This document shows positions 1 through 9,476 of a DNA stretch of 39,491 nt, piece after piece. Each line of letters begins with the position of its first letter. Within the stretch, counting starts at the first letter, position 1. Both the position numbers and the translations under genes were made by a program. The notes below the pieces were generated by a model. The model was not told the DNA's origin, made no database searches, and worked only from the letters and a program-made list of their open reading frames with translations. The stretch is from an uncultured Flavobacteriales bacterium (GTDB lineage Bacteria; Bacteroidota; Bacteroidia; Flavobacteriales_D; Sanyastnellaceae). The stretch lies in contig CALSMK010000020.1 in the NCBI GenBank assembly GCA_943787435.1, positions 1 through 39,491 on the forward strand. The letters run 5' to 3'.

Positions 1-575
1 GCCAAAACCACCCCTCCACCACCTCCGTCTGCCCCACCCAATCCTGCTCCACTTCCGCCTCCTGCGACCCCTACAGCAGGCAACCGAAGTCCTGCTTGAT
101 CGCCATTGGCTGACAATGCGTTCAAGGCATCGCCAAATGGAGCCAAGGTTTTCAGGTACCGCTCCACCACATGTTGTCCCTGCAACCGATCCCACCCCGT
201 TCTCACCAGCAAGATTTTATCCAAGCTGCGCTTGTCAACGGTCAAGTCCAATGCCCCGCCCTCAGTCGACCTTAAAGCCCGTTTCACAAATCCGCTGCGG
301 GCATTGGCGTGCAAGTCCACCACATAGTGGAACCCCACTTCCTGCAATTCAGATTCGATCTCTGCGGTTGTTTTCTCAATGGTCCAAACGCGATGGACGC
401 CGGCGAGCCCTCGGACCGCCTCCGCAAATGGCGCCTTGGTCAAGTAATGAACCTCCACTTCACCTTCGAGCATCGCATGCAAAGCCCTCACCACCGGAGT
501 GGTCAGGATGACATCTCCCATGCTGGAAAACCGGATGATGAGTACGCGGTCATTCGTGGTGAAGAACCTGTCCAT
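1..575 (-). CDS. Glycosyltransferase family 9 (LPS heptosyltransferase-like) protein, N-terminal part
   Basis: Reading the minus strand from an ATG at 575 gives an uninterrupted frame of 191 codons that runs off the left edge, so only the N-terminal half is present. It opens MDRFFTTNDRVLIIRFSSMG-DVILTTPVVRAL, the characteristic start of GT9 enzymes (RfaF/WaaC type), where the FSSMGDV loop and the following helix form the first Rossmann-like domain. Further matches are VVDLHANARS (residues 86-95) and HVVERYLKTLAPFG (135-148). By family knowledge such enzymes transfer heptose or a related sugar from a nucleotide donor to LPS core at the inner face of the cytoplasmic membrane. A glycine-rich stretch (about residues 169-188) lies where the interdomain linker is expected, just before the edge. 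Donor and acceptor cannot be told. A hairpin separates it from the upstream giant gene on the same strand, so it is probably a separate transcription unit. Confidence 0.82.
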   Translation of the reverse strand, partial: MDRFFTTNDRVLIIRFSSMGDVILTTPVVRALHAMLEGEVEVHYLTKAPFAEAVRGLAGVHRVWTIEKTTAEIESELQEVGFHYVVDLHANARSGFVKRALRSTEGGALDLTVDKRSLDKILLVRTGWDRLQGQHVVERYLKTLAPFGDALNALSANGDQAGLRLPAVGVAGGGSGAGLGGADGGGGGVVL

Positions 576-606
576 TCAGAAAGCGGAAGGTAATCCTGTA
601 AATGCA

Positions 607-636
607 GGAAGCCGCCCCCTTTCGGGAGCGGCTTCC
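607..636 (-). terminator. Hairpin terminator after the giant surface-protein gene
   Basis: A 9-bp perfect stem (GGAAGCCGC at 607-615 pairing with GCGGCTTCC at 628-636), extended inward by CCC/GGG, lies about 40 bases past the stop codon at 678 on the minus strand. The sequence after it on that strand (TGCATTTACAGG) is only mildly T-rich, so termination is likely but not textbook. Confidence 0.55.
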
Positions 637-677
637 GCCTCAAGCGATTTGGTGAAACGCTTTCCTCTCGTCCGGAA

Positions 678-950
678 TCACTCGGACACAAGAAGCTTCT
701 TGACCACCACGTAGTCGGAGCTGGACAGGCGAACCTGATACATGCCACCGGCGAGCGTGTTGGCGTCAATGTCGAGAACGTACTGAACATCCTCACTGGC
801 GTTGCCGTCAAACAACTCCTGCACAAACTGGCCGCTCATGGTGTACAGGTCAATGCGCAGGCGCATGTTGTTGTTCACGATGAAGCCAAGCGTGCTGTAG
901 TCGTTGGTTGGGTTAGGCTGGAGACCCGTGATGCGGATGGGATCCTTCAA
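678..950 (-). other. T9SS type A C-terminal sorting domain of the giant protein
   Basis: The last 85 or so codons contain the usual type A pattern: ITGLQPNPTNDYSTLGFIV (the xxPNP start), then LRIDLYTMSGQFVQELF, then the end LAGGMYQVRLSS followed by VVVKKLLVSE. In characterised Bacteroidota this domain directs outer-membrane passage by the type IX system and is then cleaved, often with attachment to A-LPS. Its intact frame shows that the end of the gene is not degraded. Confidence 0.88.
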
Positions 951-3900
951 GCTGGTCACTCCACCCGTGATGTCAGACGGCGTGTGTGTGCCGCTTCCGC
1001 TCACGGTGACATTGTCGAGGTTGTTGAACTCGCCCGTACCGAGGTCGGTGTAAGCAAAGTCTGTGCTGTTTCCACAATCGTCAGTGATGGTGTAGCTGTA
1101 GTCGATCTGCCATCCGAGGCAGCAGTCGAGGTCGAAGAAGATGTCTCCACTGGAGGACACCATGCCTTGGCTGCTTCCGTCCACCACAAGCTCACCGCTG
1201 TAGAAGAACCAAGCGCTACCACCGTAGTTCTCGTTCTTGTTGTTGGCGCCTTCACCGATCTGGAGACCGTAGTAAGCGTTCAACGGCTGGTGCTGGAGAT
1301 CAAACTCAGATCCGGCGAAGGTTCCAGTACCACTCATGGTACCGTTGCCCATCACGTAGTAGATCCACTCCGTCCAGATTTCGATGCCTGGGAAGATGTC
1401 GGCGCAGTCCTTCTTGTAGTTCTGCATGCCTGGGAGATCCAACCACTCGTTCCAGTCGTGTCCTCCGTCGTAGGTGGCGTCAAAGATGAAGCCACCTCCG
1501 TTGCCGTCTTCCACCTCCAGCACAATGCGCATGGTGCTGTCTGGAGCCAATTCCACAATGCTGCTTCCGCCAGGCACAATGGTGAAGGACTCACCACCTG
1601 GGAAGTTGAACAAGCGGACAGTCTCTGGGTCGCGGTCGTCACAAGTCTCACCGTTGTCGGTGGGCTCGACGTCAGAAGGCATGCAGTAGTTGGCAATGTC
1701 TGCTGTTGGCAGGTAGCCAGACTCCACTGAAGAGAATTCAAGCGTCACTTCGCTGTCACAATTGTCAGCGTATTCAACATCGCAGGCCGCTGGGATCTGC
1801 AAGAAGTCGAAGATGTCGTTGATTCCATTCTGGTTGTCGTCACCACAAGCGTACTCCACAGTTTCGTTGTTGGCGATGTCGCAAGTTCCAGTGAACTGAG
1901 GAGCCATTTCATCGAGGACAGTGATGTCCTGACTCATGGTCACGGTGTTGTCGTTTCCACAGTCGTCCGTGGCTACGCTCGTCCAGGTGCGGGTGAAGGT
2001 GTAACTGCCTTCTGCAGCTGAATCTCCATCGTCACATGTGTAAACGTTCTCGCTGTCCATGTGGGTCAACACATTGGCCACATCGCTGTCACAGTTGTCG
2101 TCCGTCGTGATCGCGGGAACACCCGTGGCAGCATCGCTGCGGTCGGTGGCGCAGTCGCCATCGAGGTACAGGGTGACAGGCGCCAACGTTTCGATGGTCT
2201 GTGTGGGATCGGTGTTGTCTTGCAAGGTGATCAACTGATCCACAGAAGTAGAAGTGCTGTTGCCACAGTCGTCCGTCGCCGTGAAGGAGAACGTACGTGT
2301 GAAGACATAGCTTCCATCGAGCTGATTGTCGTCGCCAGTGCAGGTGTACTCAGGAGCGCTGTCGCTGAATGAAGTCTCAACGGTCACATCACTGTCACAA
2401 GCATCGCTCGACGTCTGCGTGGCGTATCCAAGGGCGTCTGTGCTCAAGTCAGCAGAGCAGTTGTCGTCAAGTTGAACCACTTGATTTGCAGGAGCAGTTG
2501 CGCTCAAGAGCGGGTTGGTCTCATCCGTCACCGTGATGGTCTGGATGTGGTCCTCGCTGTCTTCGTTTCCGCAGTCGTCCGTGGCTGTGGCTGTCCAAGT
2601 ACGGGTGAACGTGTAGCTGCCTTCGGCATTGCCGTCAGCATCGCTGCAGGTGTACTCGAGTGGGCTGTCCACATATGTGATGGCGATGGCGACGTTGCTG
2701 TCGCAATTGTCATCGGCAGTTGCGGTCGCTTGTCCTGCAGCAGCAGGTGAAACATCCACAGTGCAATCGTCAGCCAAGACCGTGTCGTAGGTGTCTGGGC
2801 AGCTGATGTCCACAGTAGGATTGATCTCGTCGTTCACAGTGAAGGACTGGTCGTGTGTCAACGTGGTCTCGTTGCCGCTGTCGTCACAAGCCACTGCAGT
2901 CCATGAACGAGTGAAGGTGTAGCTTCCTTCAGCAGACCCGTCAGAGCCATCGCAACCATAGAGAGGAGCGCTGTCGCTGTGAGAGATGCTGATGGTCACG
3001 TCGCTGTCACAGTTGTCTGAAGCGCTGGCTGTTACCATGTCGAGGCTGAGGTCAGCATCACAAGCTTCGTTCAACAATTCGGTGCGGTCCGCTGGCCAAT
3101 CGACGCTCAAGCTTGGAGCGATCGCGTCCACCACAGTGATGATGTGCTCACAGTAGCTGTCGCTTTCCAGTTCTCGTTTTCACAAGCATCCTCTGCGTAG
3201 AAGACACGGGTGAACTGGTAGCTTCCGTTGTGACCGGCATCGTCGTCACCGTAGACGTAGTCGGCACCGTCCGTGCTGCATGTACCTGGGAGGTCCATGA
3301 AGCTCACGTCCTCGTGCCACACGTCTGGGTTGCTGTCGCAGTTGTCGGTCACTGTCGCCATACCTGTTGCGTCCGTGCTCAAATCTGTAGAGCAGTTGTC
3401 GTCGAGGTAAACGGTGATGTCCGTTGGGCAGAAGTCAAACTCAGGAGCGAGTGTATCGACTGTAGCCACATACTGGATGGCCGACTCAGACTCGTTTCCG
3501 CTGTCGTCAGTTGCAGTCCAAATCCGCACGTAGGTTCCAGGGCAAGATCCTGAAGTCAGGAAAGCCATGGTGATCTCGTAGTCGAGTTCAGTGTCTCCGT
3601 TGTCCGTGGCATGCAAGGGGAGAACGTTCACGTCGTATGGGTCTGGAATGTCACCACAGGTGATGGGCGCAGGGTACAATTCGGTGGGGTTGCCATCGAA
3701 CACAGGTGCCTCTTCATCAGTGAAGGACAAAGTCTGGCTGCACTCCAATGTTGTCGTGTTGCCGCAGTTGTCCTCAGCCGTCACAGTGAATGTGCGAATC
3801 AGGTCGTAGTCACCTTGGTTGTCGGAATCGCCGCCGCCGTCCGTATCCAGAGCGATGGCTTCATCAGAATAGGTGTAAGTCACCGTGACATCGCTGTCGC

Positions 3901-6900
3901 AGTTATCACTCGTGATGAATGAAGGATCGCCGTTGGTTGCGATGCTCAAGTCTGCCTGTGCAAATGGCACATTGGTGTACAGGATGTCATCTGGGCAAGT
4001 GATCTCAAGCTCAGGGCTCGTGGTGTCTTGCACCTCGATGGTCTGAGACTGACTGTGGATGTTTCCAGCACAATCCTCCGTTTCCCAAGTGCGGGTCAGG
4101 GTGTAAGTGTCAGGGCAAGCACCGTCTGTGCGAACCTCACCCACGTAAGTGATCGTTGGGGCATCGTGACAGTTGTCCGAAGAAGACAATGTGTTGATGT
4201 CGGCCACATTTGGCACTGCATCGCACTCCACAGTCACGTCAGCCGGGAAGGCTGTAAACTCAGGAGCTGTGGTGTCCTCAATGGTGATGTACTGAATGTG
4301 TTCCGTGTAGTTCTCAGAGCAATCAGACGTGCTGTACGTACGCTTGATCGTGTACTCCTGCAAACAAGCAGTGGTCAAAATGAGATCGGTGTAGCTCACA
4401 ATCGCTTCCGCATCACAGTTGTCCATGGCTTCAGCGTGAAGGCCATCTCCAGGTGTGTACTCAGGAACAGCATAGAACTCGCCCAACGGGTGCTGGACAG
4501 AACCTGTGAGGTCAGCATCGCTGCACTGCATGGTCAAATCAGCGGGTGCAAACGTCCACTCAGCTGCAGTGCGGTCAACGACCACAACAATTTGCTGGAA
4601 AGTAGAGACGTTGCCACACTTGTCATGGGCGGTGTAGTCAATGATGTAGTCGTCCCAGCAACCAGCAGAGAGTGGCGTGCAATCCACGTCCACATAATCC
4701 AGCTCACAGTTGTCAGTCACGGTCATCAGACCCACGCTGTTCAGGTAGTCATAGTCGCAAGACCCCCAGAGGTCGCACTCCAGCGTGTCCACACCTTCGG
4801 CGAGGAAGGATGGAGCGATCATGTCCTGAACGTCGATCCGCTGATTGTCCGAAGCGGCATTGGCGTTTCCGCAGCTGTCGGTTGCTGCTGCAGTCCATGT
4901 CCGAATGATGCTGTAGCAACCCGTGCTGACGCTGTCCACAATCTGGTCGCTGTAGTCCAGTCCAGTGTCTGCCAAGTCACAATTGTCGCTGTAGACTGGC
5001 ATGCCCTCCCCGTGTTGGATGGGTCGAGGTCCACGTAGCAAAGGCCGTTGACATTCAAGGTCACGTCAGCAGGCGCTTCTACCGTCACTGAAGGCAAGGT
5101 GTTGTCCTCGATGGTGATGACCTTGACATGGTAAGTCTGGTTTCCGAAGCAATCTGTGGCCACCCATGTGCGGTTCAATACGCGGCAGCTGCTGGCCGTG
5201 TAGCTGAATGTGGATTCTCCAACCAACTCAACACACACATAGACCGTGTTGCCGTCGGCGAAGCCACTGGTGTTGGGGTCAAACCCTGCAGCACAACCAT
5301 ATTCACTGTCATCACAGTTATCTGTGAACAGCACCACTTCGCTTGAAGCGGGGTTGTCGGACAACCACTGCTCGCTTTCGTCACAAGTCAAGGTGATGTC
5401 CTCGCCACCTGAAACGTAAGTTGGAGGGGTTACGTCATCACGTGTCACCATTTGAGTGATCTCGGTTGCGATGAAGCATTGATCGTCAAATGCGAGGTAG
5501 TGGAACTCCACGTATTCGCCTTCTTGACAGTCGGTGGCATAGTCACAGCTTGGCTCCAATGTGGCGATCACGTCACCGGCGAAGCCCATGGCGGACTCTC
5601 CAGCGATGGCACCACTCCAGCTGAACCAACCGGAGAAACCGTTGTCATGGCAGTTGTGGTTATTGGCTCCGTCTCCCAATTGGAATCCGAAGTACTCACT
5701 GGCTGGCTGGTGGTTGAAGTGAATCAACGTTCCAAACTGCCAATCTCCAGTCCACCCACGGCGTATGAAGCCTCGTTGTTCAAGGTGTACATGGTCCAGA
5801 GGTCCGTGTTGACTGCGCATCCGTAGTCATTTTTGAACCCACCAGCCCAGTCAGCACCAACAGTGCGACCTTCAAAGAAGAGGTGGATTTCAAGACGCAG
5901 ATTGTTGTTGTCCTTGTCCATCACGACACCTTCCATGATCGCGGTTCCGTTTTCGAACTGGACCAAAGAAACACCGCCATTGTCGACGTCCTCTACGAAG
6001 TAGTGACCCTGGCTCATGTCGCCGTTCATGTCGTAGAACTGAAGCAACGCGTCAGGACCGTTGTTGAAGTTGGCATCATCGCCAGCCGTCAAAGCATTCC
6101 ATCCTTGGGTGGTTCCTCCGCCCGAGCATATCTGGTTGCGACCATCGGCGCGGCCTTGCACCGTGACCACTTCGTCCAGCTCCAGATCGTTGCAAGCAAA
6201 GGCCGTCGCCGCAGCTGCAGTGGCTGAAACCAAGATCTCCTTCGCATTCCACTGTGTAGTCAGCCAAGTCTCCGTCGATGGTCAAGGAAGCACATCCCAA
6301 GCATGGGTCGGCACTGTCCAGAGGAATCACAGCACTCGATGCGTACAAGAAGCTGTTGCCATTGAACTGGTAGGCTCCATTCTCGATCACGAAGATGTCG
6401 CCGCTCGGCATTTTCGAGACGGGCGTTCTCCACCCGCTTCATCGGAGTAGGTGAACTCCTCTCCATAGTAGTTGGCGTAGAACGCCTCCTTCTTCCATCT
6501 CAGCACAAAGACCAGGGAAAACGTGGCCCGCAATGAGATCACCCAACACATTTCTTCTGAGAGTGTGTTGAGGTTGTATCCAGCCTCATCCCAAGCACTG
6601 TTCCTCTGGCAAGAAGATGGAACCGCACGTCTGTCTGTTCAGCAGATGGGACAACCAAGTCACCCAGTGCCGACGCATGATCAGACGCTGAGATCAGAGT
6701 CATCTGATGGAGATCTCCAGGGCAGATCCGAGAAGAGATGCAGAGACTGTCGATCGGCAGCACCGTCAGCCAATGGCAACTTCAACGGCTCCACCCTGAG
6801 GAGTCAATGACTTCGTCCTCATTACAGATCCCGTCTCCGTCCAGGTCGTTCAAGCATCCTCCAGCACAATCGACATAGTCCGCGCCGTAGAGATCAATCG

Positions 6901-9042
6901 GGGTAATCGCAAGGGCCTGCGTCCGTTGCAACAGGATTGTAGTTGCACGCCTCTTCTTCCTGACAGCCTACAATTTCGAAGGGATCACAAGTCCGTCTCC
7001 GTCGGATCTGCGAGGCAGTTCCCGTCGCAGTCGTATCCTTCATCGGCATATTCGCAGCTCCGGCATCGGTGGCGGTCGGTCATCATAGTTGCATGCCGTC
7101 TCGTCTTGACAGCCCACAATCTCGTCCTCGTCACACACGCGGTCACCGTCGCGATCGTTGTAGCAATTGCCGTCACAATCGAGGTTGGTGATGCCATCGT
7201 TGACATCCACTGCATACAGCACAGGCTGTTGTCGGTGTCTGTAAAGTCCCCTGCGTTACAAGCGGCCTCGATCGGTACAGCCCGCTGAGCTCCTCCTCAT
7301 CACAAACGCCATCTTCATCGGCGTCATTCAGGCAAGCTCCGTCACAGTCGACGTAGTCAATGCCGTATTCATCAATCGGGTAAGGACAAGAACCATTGTC
7401 GTCTGTAGCAGAAGCGCTCGTAGTTACATGCTGCTTCATCCGTACAGCCCGCCACCTCATTCTCATCGCACACATCATCACCATCGGCGTCATTCAAGCA
7501 AGCGCCATCGCAATCAACGATGTTGTTCTGGATACCCATCAGGATATGTACATGTGCTGTTGTCGGTGTCCGTGAAGGCGCCCGTGTTACAAGCCTCTGG
7601 ATCCGTACAGCCTGCAGTTTCGTCTGCATCGCAGATGTCATCTCCGTCCGCGTCATTGTCGACAATAACGCCGTCTTCGCAAGTCTGGCAGATGCCATCC
7701 AAGAAAGTGCAACCTCCATCATCGATGGTTGCAGCGCCGTCGTAGTTACAGGCTGTGATGTCCGTACAACCTGCACATGAAGTGAATTCACATGAACCAT
7801 TGTCGTCTGTAGCAAGAGAGTTGTAGTTGCAGGCACCGCTGTCCTGGCAACCGGCAATCTCGTCTTCGTCACAAACCTGGTCGTTGTCTGAATCGTTGAG
7901 GCAATTGCCATCACAGTCCAAGCCTGCATCAGCGAACTCACATGTTCCAGCATCCGTAGCCTCTGGGTTGTAGTTACAAGCCGTCTCATCTTGACAGCCG
8001 ACCACTTCGTTTTCATCACAAATCTGGTCGTTGTCTGCATCGTTCAGGCAGTTGCCATCGCAGTCCAAACCTGCATCAGCAAACTCACATGTTCCAGCAT
8101 CTGTGGCCTCTGGGTTGTAGTTACAAGCCGTATTGTCGTGACAACCGACCACTTCGTCCTCGTCACAAGTGCCGTCGGTCGTCGGCGTCATTCAGGAACA
8201 CGCACAATCGCAATCCACGTTCGTTGCGCCATCGCAGAGGTCTGCCGGGTAGAGGCACAAGAACCATCATTCACGGTTACCTCCGCATTGTAGTTACAAG
8301 CAGTCTGGATCATCGCACCCCTCGACTGGACCACCTGCGCCGAAGTAGAAGGTGTCGCGGAACTCGTGGCTCCACCGTCTCCGTTGATGAAGACCTGGAT
8401 GTACATCTGACCGCTGAGCTCTCCAGTCGGTGGTGAATTGACCGGCCAACACTTTGAGGTCGTCTCCGGCTACACCGTTGGCGTCTCCGTTCAGGGCGTA
8501 CCATGCTCCACCAATGCCATCATCAATGGCAATGTTGCCACCAGGCTGGCCCGCTCCTGGATCGAAATTGGTCGACCAAGGGTTGTCAGTGGATTGAACC
8601 GTGCTCACGTTGGCTTCTCCAGCGCCAGCATTAGGAGCACCCTCCAAGCCAATGGTCACCCAACTGTCGTAAGCCAAGTCCGGGTATACCGGAAAGAGCA
8701 CGCTGTTGATGCCGTTTGGTGTTCCAGCGCCTAACACAGCGTGGTAGAAGCTCGTCGTTGTGTTCACCAACGTTGGGTTTGTGGCATCACCAGAAACGGA
8801 GGACATGAAGTCATCCAGGCGTTGGCCATGGTGACGTAAACACCCGGGTTGTGCTGTACCCTGTCGAGGTCAACAGCTCCCAGTGCACCGACAAGAAGGC
8901 CGATGTCTTCTGCAACCACTTCTGTCTCCAGGCCGTAGCCTTCAGGAGCTGGCGCGGAATTGACGGCGACTTGCTGTTGGGAGAAAAGAACGGTGTAACG
9001 CAGCAAAAAAGGGCTGCTACCAGGTGTGATGGTCTTGGACAT
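678..9042 (-). CDS. Giant modular T9SS-exported surface protein (reading frame broken by many single-base indels)
   Basis: One gene of about 8.4 kb is inferred. Successive minus-strand frames each continue the same protein: 9042-8764, 8806-8294, 8191-7514, then short pieces to about 6540, 6411-6076, 6233-5724, 5820-4819, 5041-3107 and 3134-678. At the junctions near 3143, 5007, 5750, 6233 and 8815 adding one base (usually G to a G run) restores a continuous protein. Order from the N-terminus: a probable signal peptide, obscured by indels (pieces MSKTIT, LVAALFCCVTPFFS and QQQVAVNS are in different frames); a beta-rich domain seen in other marine Bacteroidota surface proteins (SFYHAVLG, YDSWVTIGLEG, GGAWYALNGD); about ten CNY repeats; a first copy of a duplicated domain; about a dozen HYR/Ig-like modules; the second copy; and a C-terminal T9SS type A sorting domain. 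Expected to be exported through the T9SS and anchored or released at the surface, perhaps as an adhesin. No catalytic motif seen. The exact length depends on repairing the indels. Confidence 0.75.
1100..1640 (-). repeat. Second copy of an internally duplicated domain in the giant protein
   Basis: About 180 residues just before the sorting domain resemble the segment encoded at 5550-6130. Shared positions include a GTMSGTGTFAGSEFDLQHQP / GDWQFGTLIHFNHQP block, then YYGLQIGEGANNKNEN / YFGFQLGDGANNHNCH, then a Trp-Phe-x-x-Ser-Gly motif (SAWFFYSGEL / SGWFSWSGAI) and a following Ser/Ala-Gly-Asp. Both copies are followed by a short Cys-containing strand and a TDDCGN or FDDQC turn. I do not recognise the family. 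Confidence 0.6.
1860..5430 (-). repeat. Array of about a dozen HYR/Ig-like modules
   Basis: Each module is about 80-110 residues and follows the pattern D-x-x-x-P, then a CPDD or APADVT-like strand, a Cys, then SDNCDSDVT, a YTCxDGD or DGACP turn, YTFTRTWTATATDDCGN and ITVxDETNP. The paired Cys of DNCD and DDCGN are retained in most copies. This is the HYR-like/Ig-like repeat style common in Bacteroidota adhesins. The DNA copies are diverged, so the array is old or under diversifying selection rather than freshly amplified. Confidence 0.75.
5550..6130 (-). repeat. First copy of the internally duplicated domain in the giant protein
   Basis: Segment running from about QICSGGGTTQGWNALTAG through LEIHLFFEGRTVGADW and GFQLGDGANNHN to SGWFSWSGAIAGES. 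It aligns with the copy encoded at 1100-1640 over the GDGANN and WFxxSG blocks and the flanking beta strands. The frame changes once inside it, near 5750, where adding one G gives YAVGGTGDWQFGTL. Confidence 0.6.
6830..8330 (-). repeat. CNY (Asp/Cys-rich, putative calcium-binding) repeat array
   Basis: About ten repeats of roughly 30-50 residues with the pattern GC-x-D-x-x-ACNY-N-x-x-A-T-D-x-G-x-C-x-Y/F, most followed by DCDGNCLNDADNDQICDENE. The DxDxDxxxD runs look like thrombospondin-3 or EF-hand type calcium loops, and the paired Cys suggest disulfides outside the cytoplasm. The repeat style is familiar from secreted proteins of marine Bacteroidota. Reading frame changes occur at least at about 7515, 7425, 7280, 7090 and 6990; the 6540-6990 part is the most scrambled. 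Confidence 0.75.
7901..8194 (-). repeat. Tandem 147-bp direct repeat (two near-identical units)
   Basis: The unit at 7901-8047 is repeated at 8048-8194 with high identity; both begin GCARTTGCCATCRCAGTCCA on the plus strand. 147 bp is 49 codons, so the repeat keeps frame and encodes two CNY units with the peptide NYNPEATDAGTCEFADAG. A third, more diverged unit lies just before 7901. Likely arisen by recent unequal recombination, and also a place where assembly could collapse or slip. Confidence 0.75.
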
Positions 9043-9352
9043 CTTGTCAAGCGAATTTGGTTAACGCGGTTTGGTATCCTCCGGAAAGGATGATCTCGAA
9101 TTTACCTTTTCTCTTGCGTATAATCATCACCGCTCACAAACTGGACTCATCAGAATTCGAACCCGAAATTCATTTTCGTCTACGTTTTTATTCATTTCGT
9201 CTGTTTTCTACCATCAATGAGCCTCCAATGTATAATACTACGGTTGCGCGTACGGAATTCGCTCGACACTCCAACTTCCTGCAACATCAAATTCCCTGAT
9301 CACATTGGTCGCACTATCCTCAAGTTTGACATACATTTGCGCGCCCTCTACT
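9043..9352. other. Intergenic region between the giant gene and tRNA-Phe
   Basis: 310 bases with no credible coding frame, noticeably more A+T-rich than the flanks (for example 9106-9240). It must contain the promoter of the giant gene on the minus strand; the best but weak candidate is TAAATTCG read on that strand near 9098-9105. The plus-strand promoter of tRNA-Phe lies at its right end. Nothing else recognisable. Confidence 0.5.
9332..9339 (+). promoter_or_regulatory. TAnnTTTG -7 element of tRNA-Phe promoter
   Basis: TACATTTG fits the Bacteroidota -7 consensus TAnnTTTG and lies 13 bases before the mature tRNA. A TTG at 9305-9307 could serve as the -33 element, though the 24-base spacer is slightly long. 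Confidence 0.5.
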
Positions 9353-9425
9353 GGTACCATAGCTCAGGTGGTAGAGCAATGGATTGAAAATCCATGTGTC
9401 CCTGGTTCGAATCCAGGTGGTACCA
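9353..9425 (+). tRNA. tRNA-Phe (GAA)
   Basis: 73-base cloverleaf: acceptor GGTACCA pairs with TGGTACC, D arm GCTC...GAGC, anticodon stem ATGGA/TCCAT around loop TTGAAAA (anticodon GAA), T arm CCTGG-TTCGAAT-CCAGG, discriminator A. The 3' CCA is not encoded. Confidence 0.97.
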
Positions 9426-9433
9426 CAACTCAA

Positions 9434-9464
9434 CAGGCGGACTTCGGTCCGCTTGTTTTGTTTT
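9434..9464 (+). terminator. UUCG-loop terminator after tRNA-Phe
   Basis: A 9-bp stem CAGGCGGAC / GTCCGCTTG (one G-U pair) closes a TTCG tetraloop and is followed by TTTTGTTTT. It sits 9 bases past the tRNA and just before aroB, so it probably ends or attenuates the tRNA transcript. Confidence 0.8.
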
Positions 9465-9476
9465 AGACATTTGAGC

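Noticed and set aside
984..1730. Long plus-strand open frame (248 codons) inside the giant gene
   Set aside because: It is antisense to a clearly coding T9SS region; its composition (Val/His/Ala-rich without domains) is the expected shadow of the Asp/Thr/Ser-rich protein on the other strand.
4028..5038. 336-codon plus-strand open frame
   Set aside because: Antisense to the HYR-like modules; no start context, motif or signal, and it stops at an indel junction of the real gene.
7000..8300. CRISPR-like periodic repeats
   Set aside because: The unit is 147 bp, in frame and protein-coding (CNY units), without short identical repeats separated by unique spacers.
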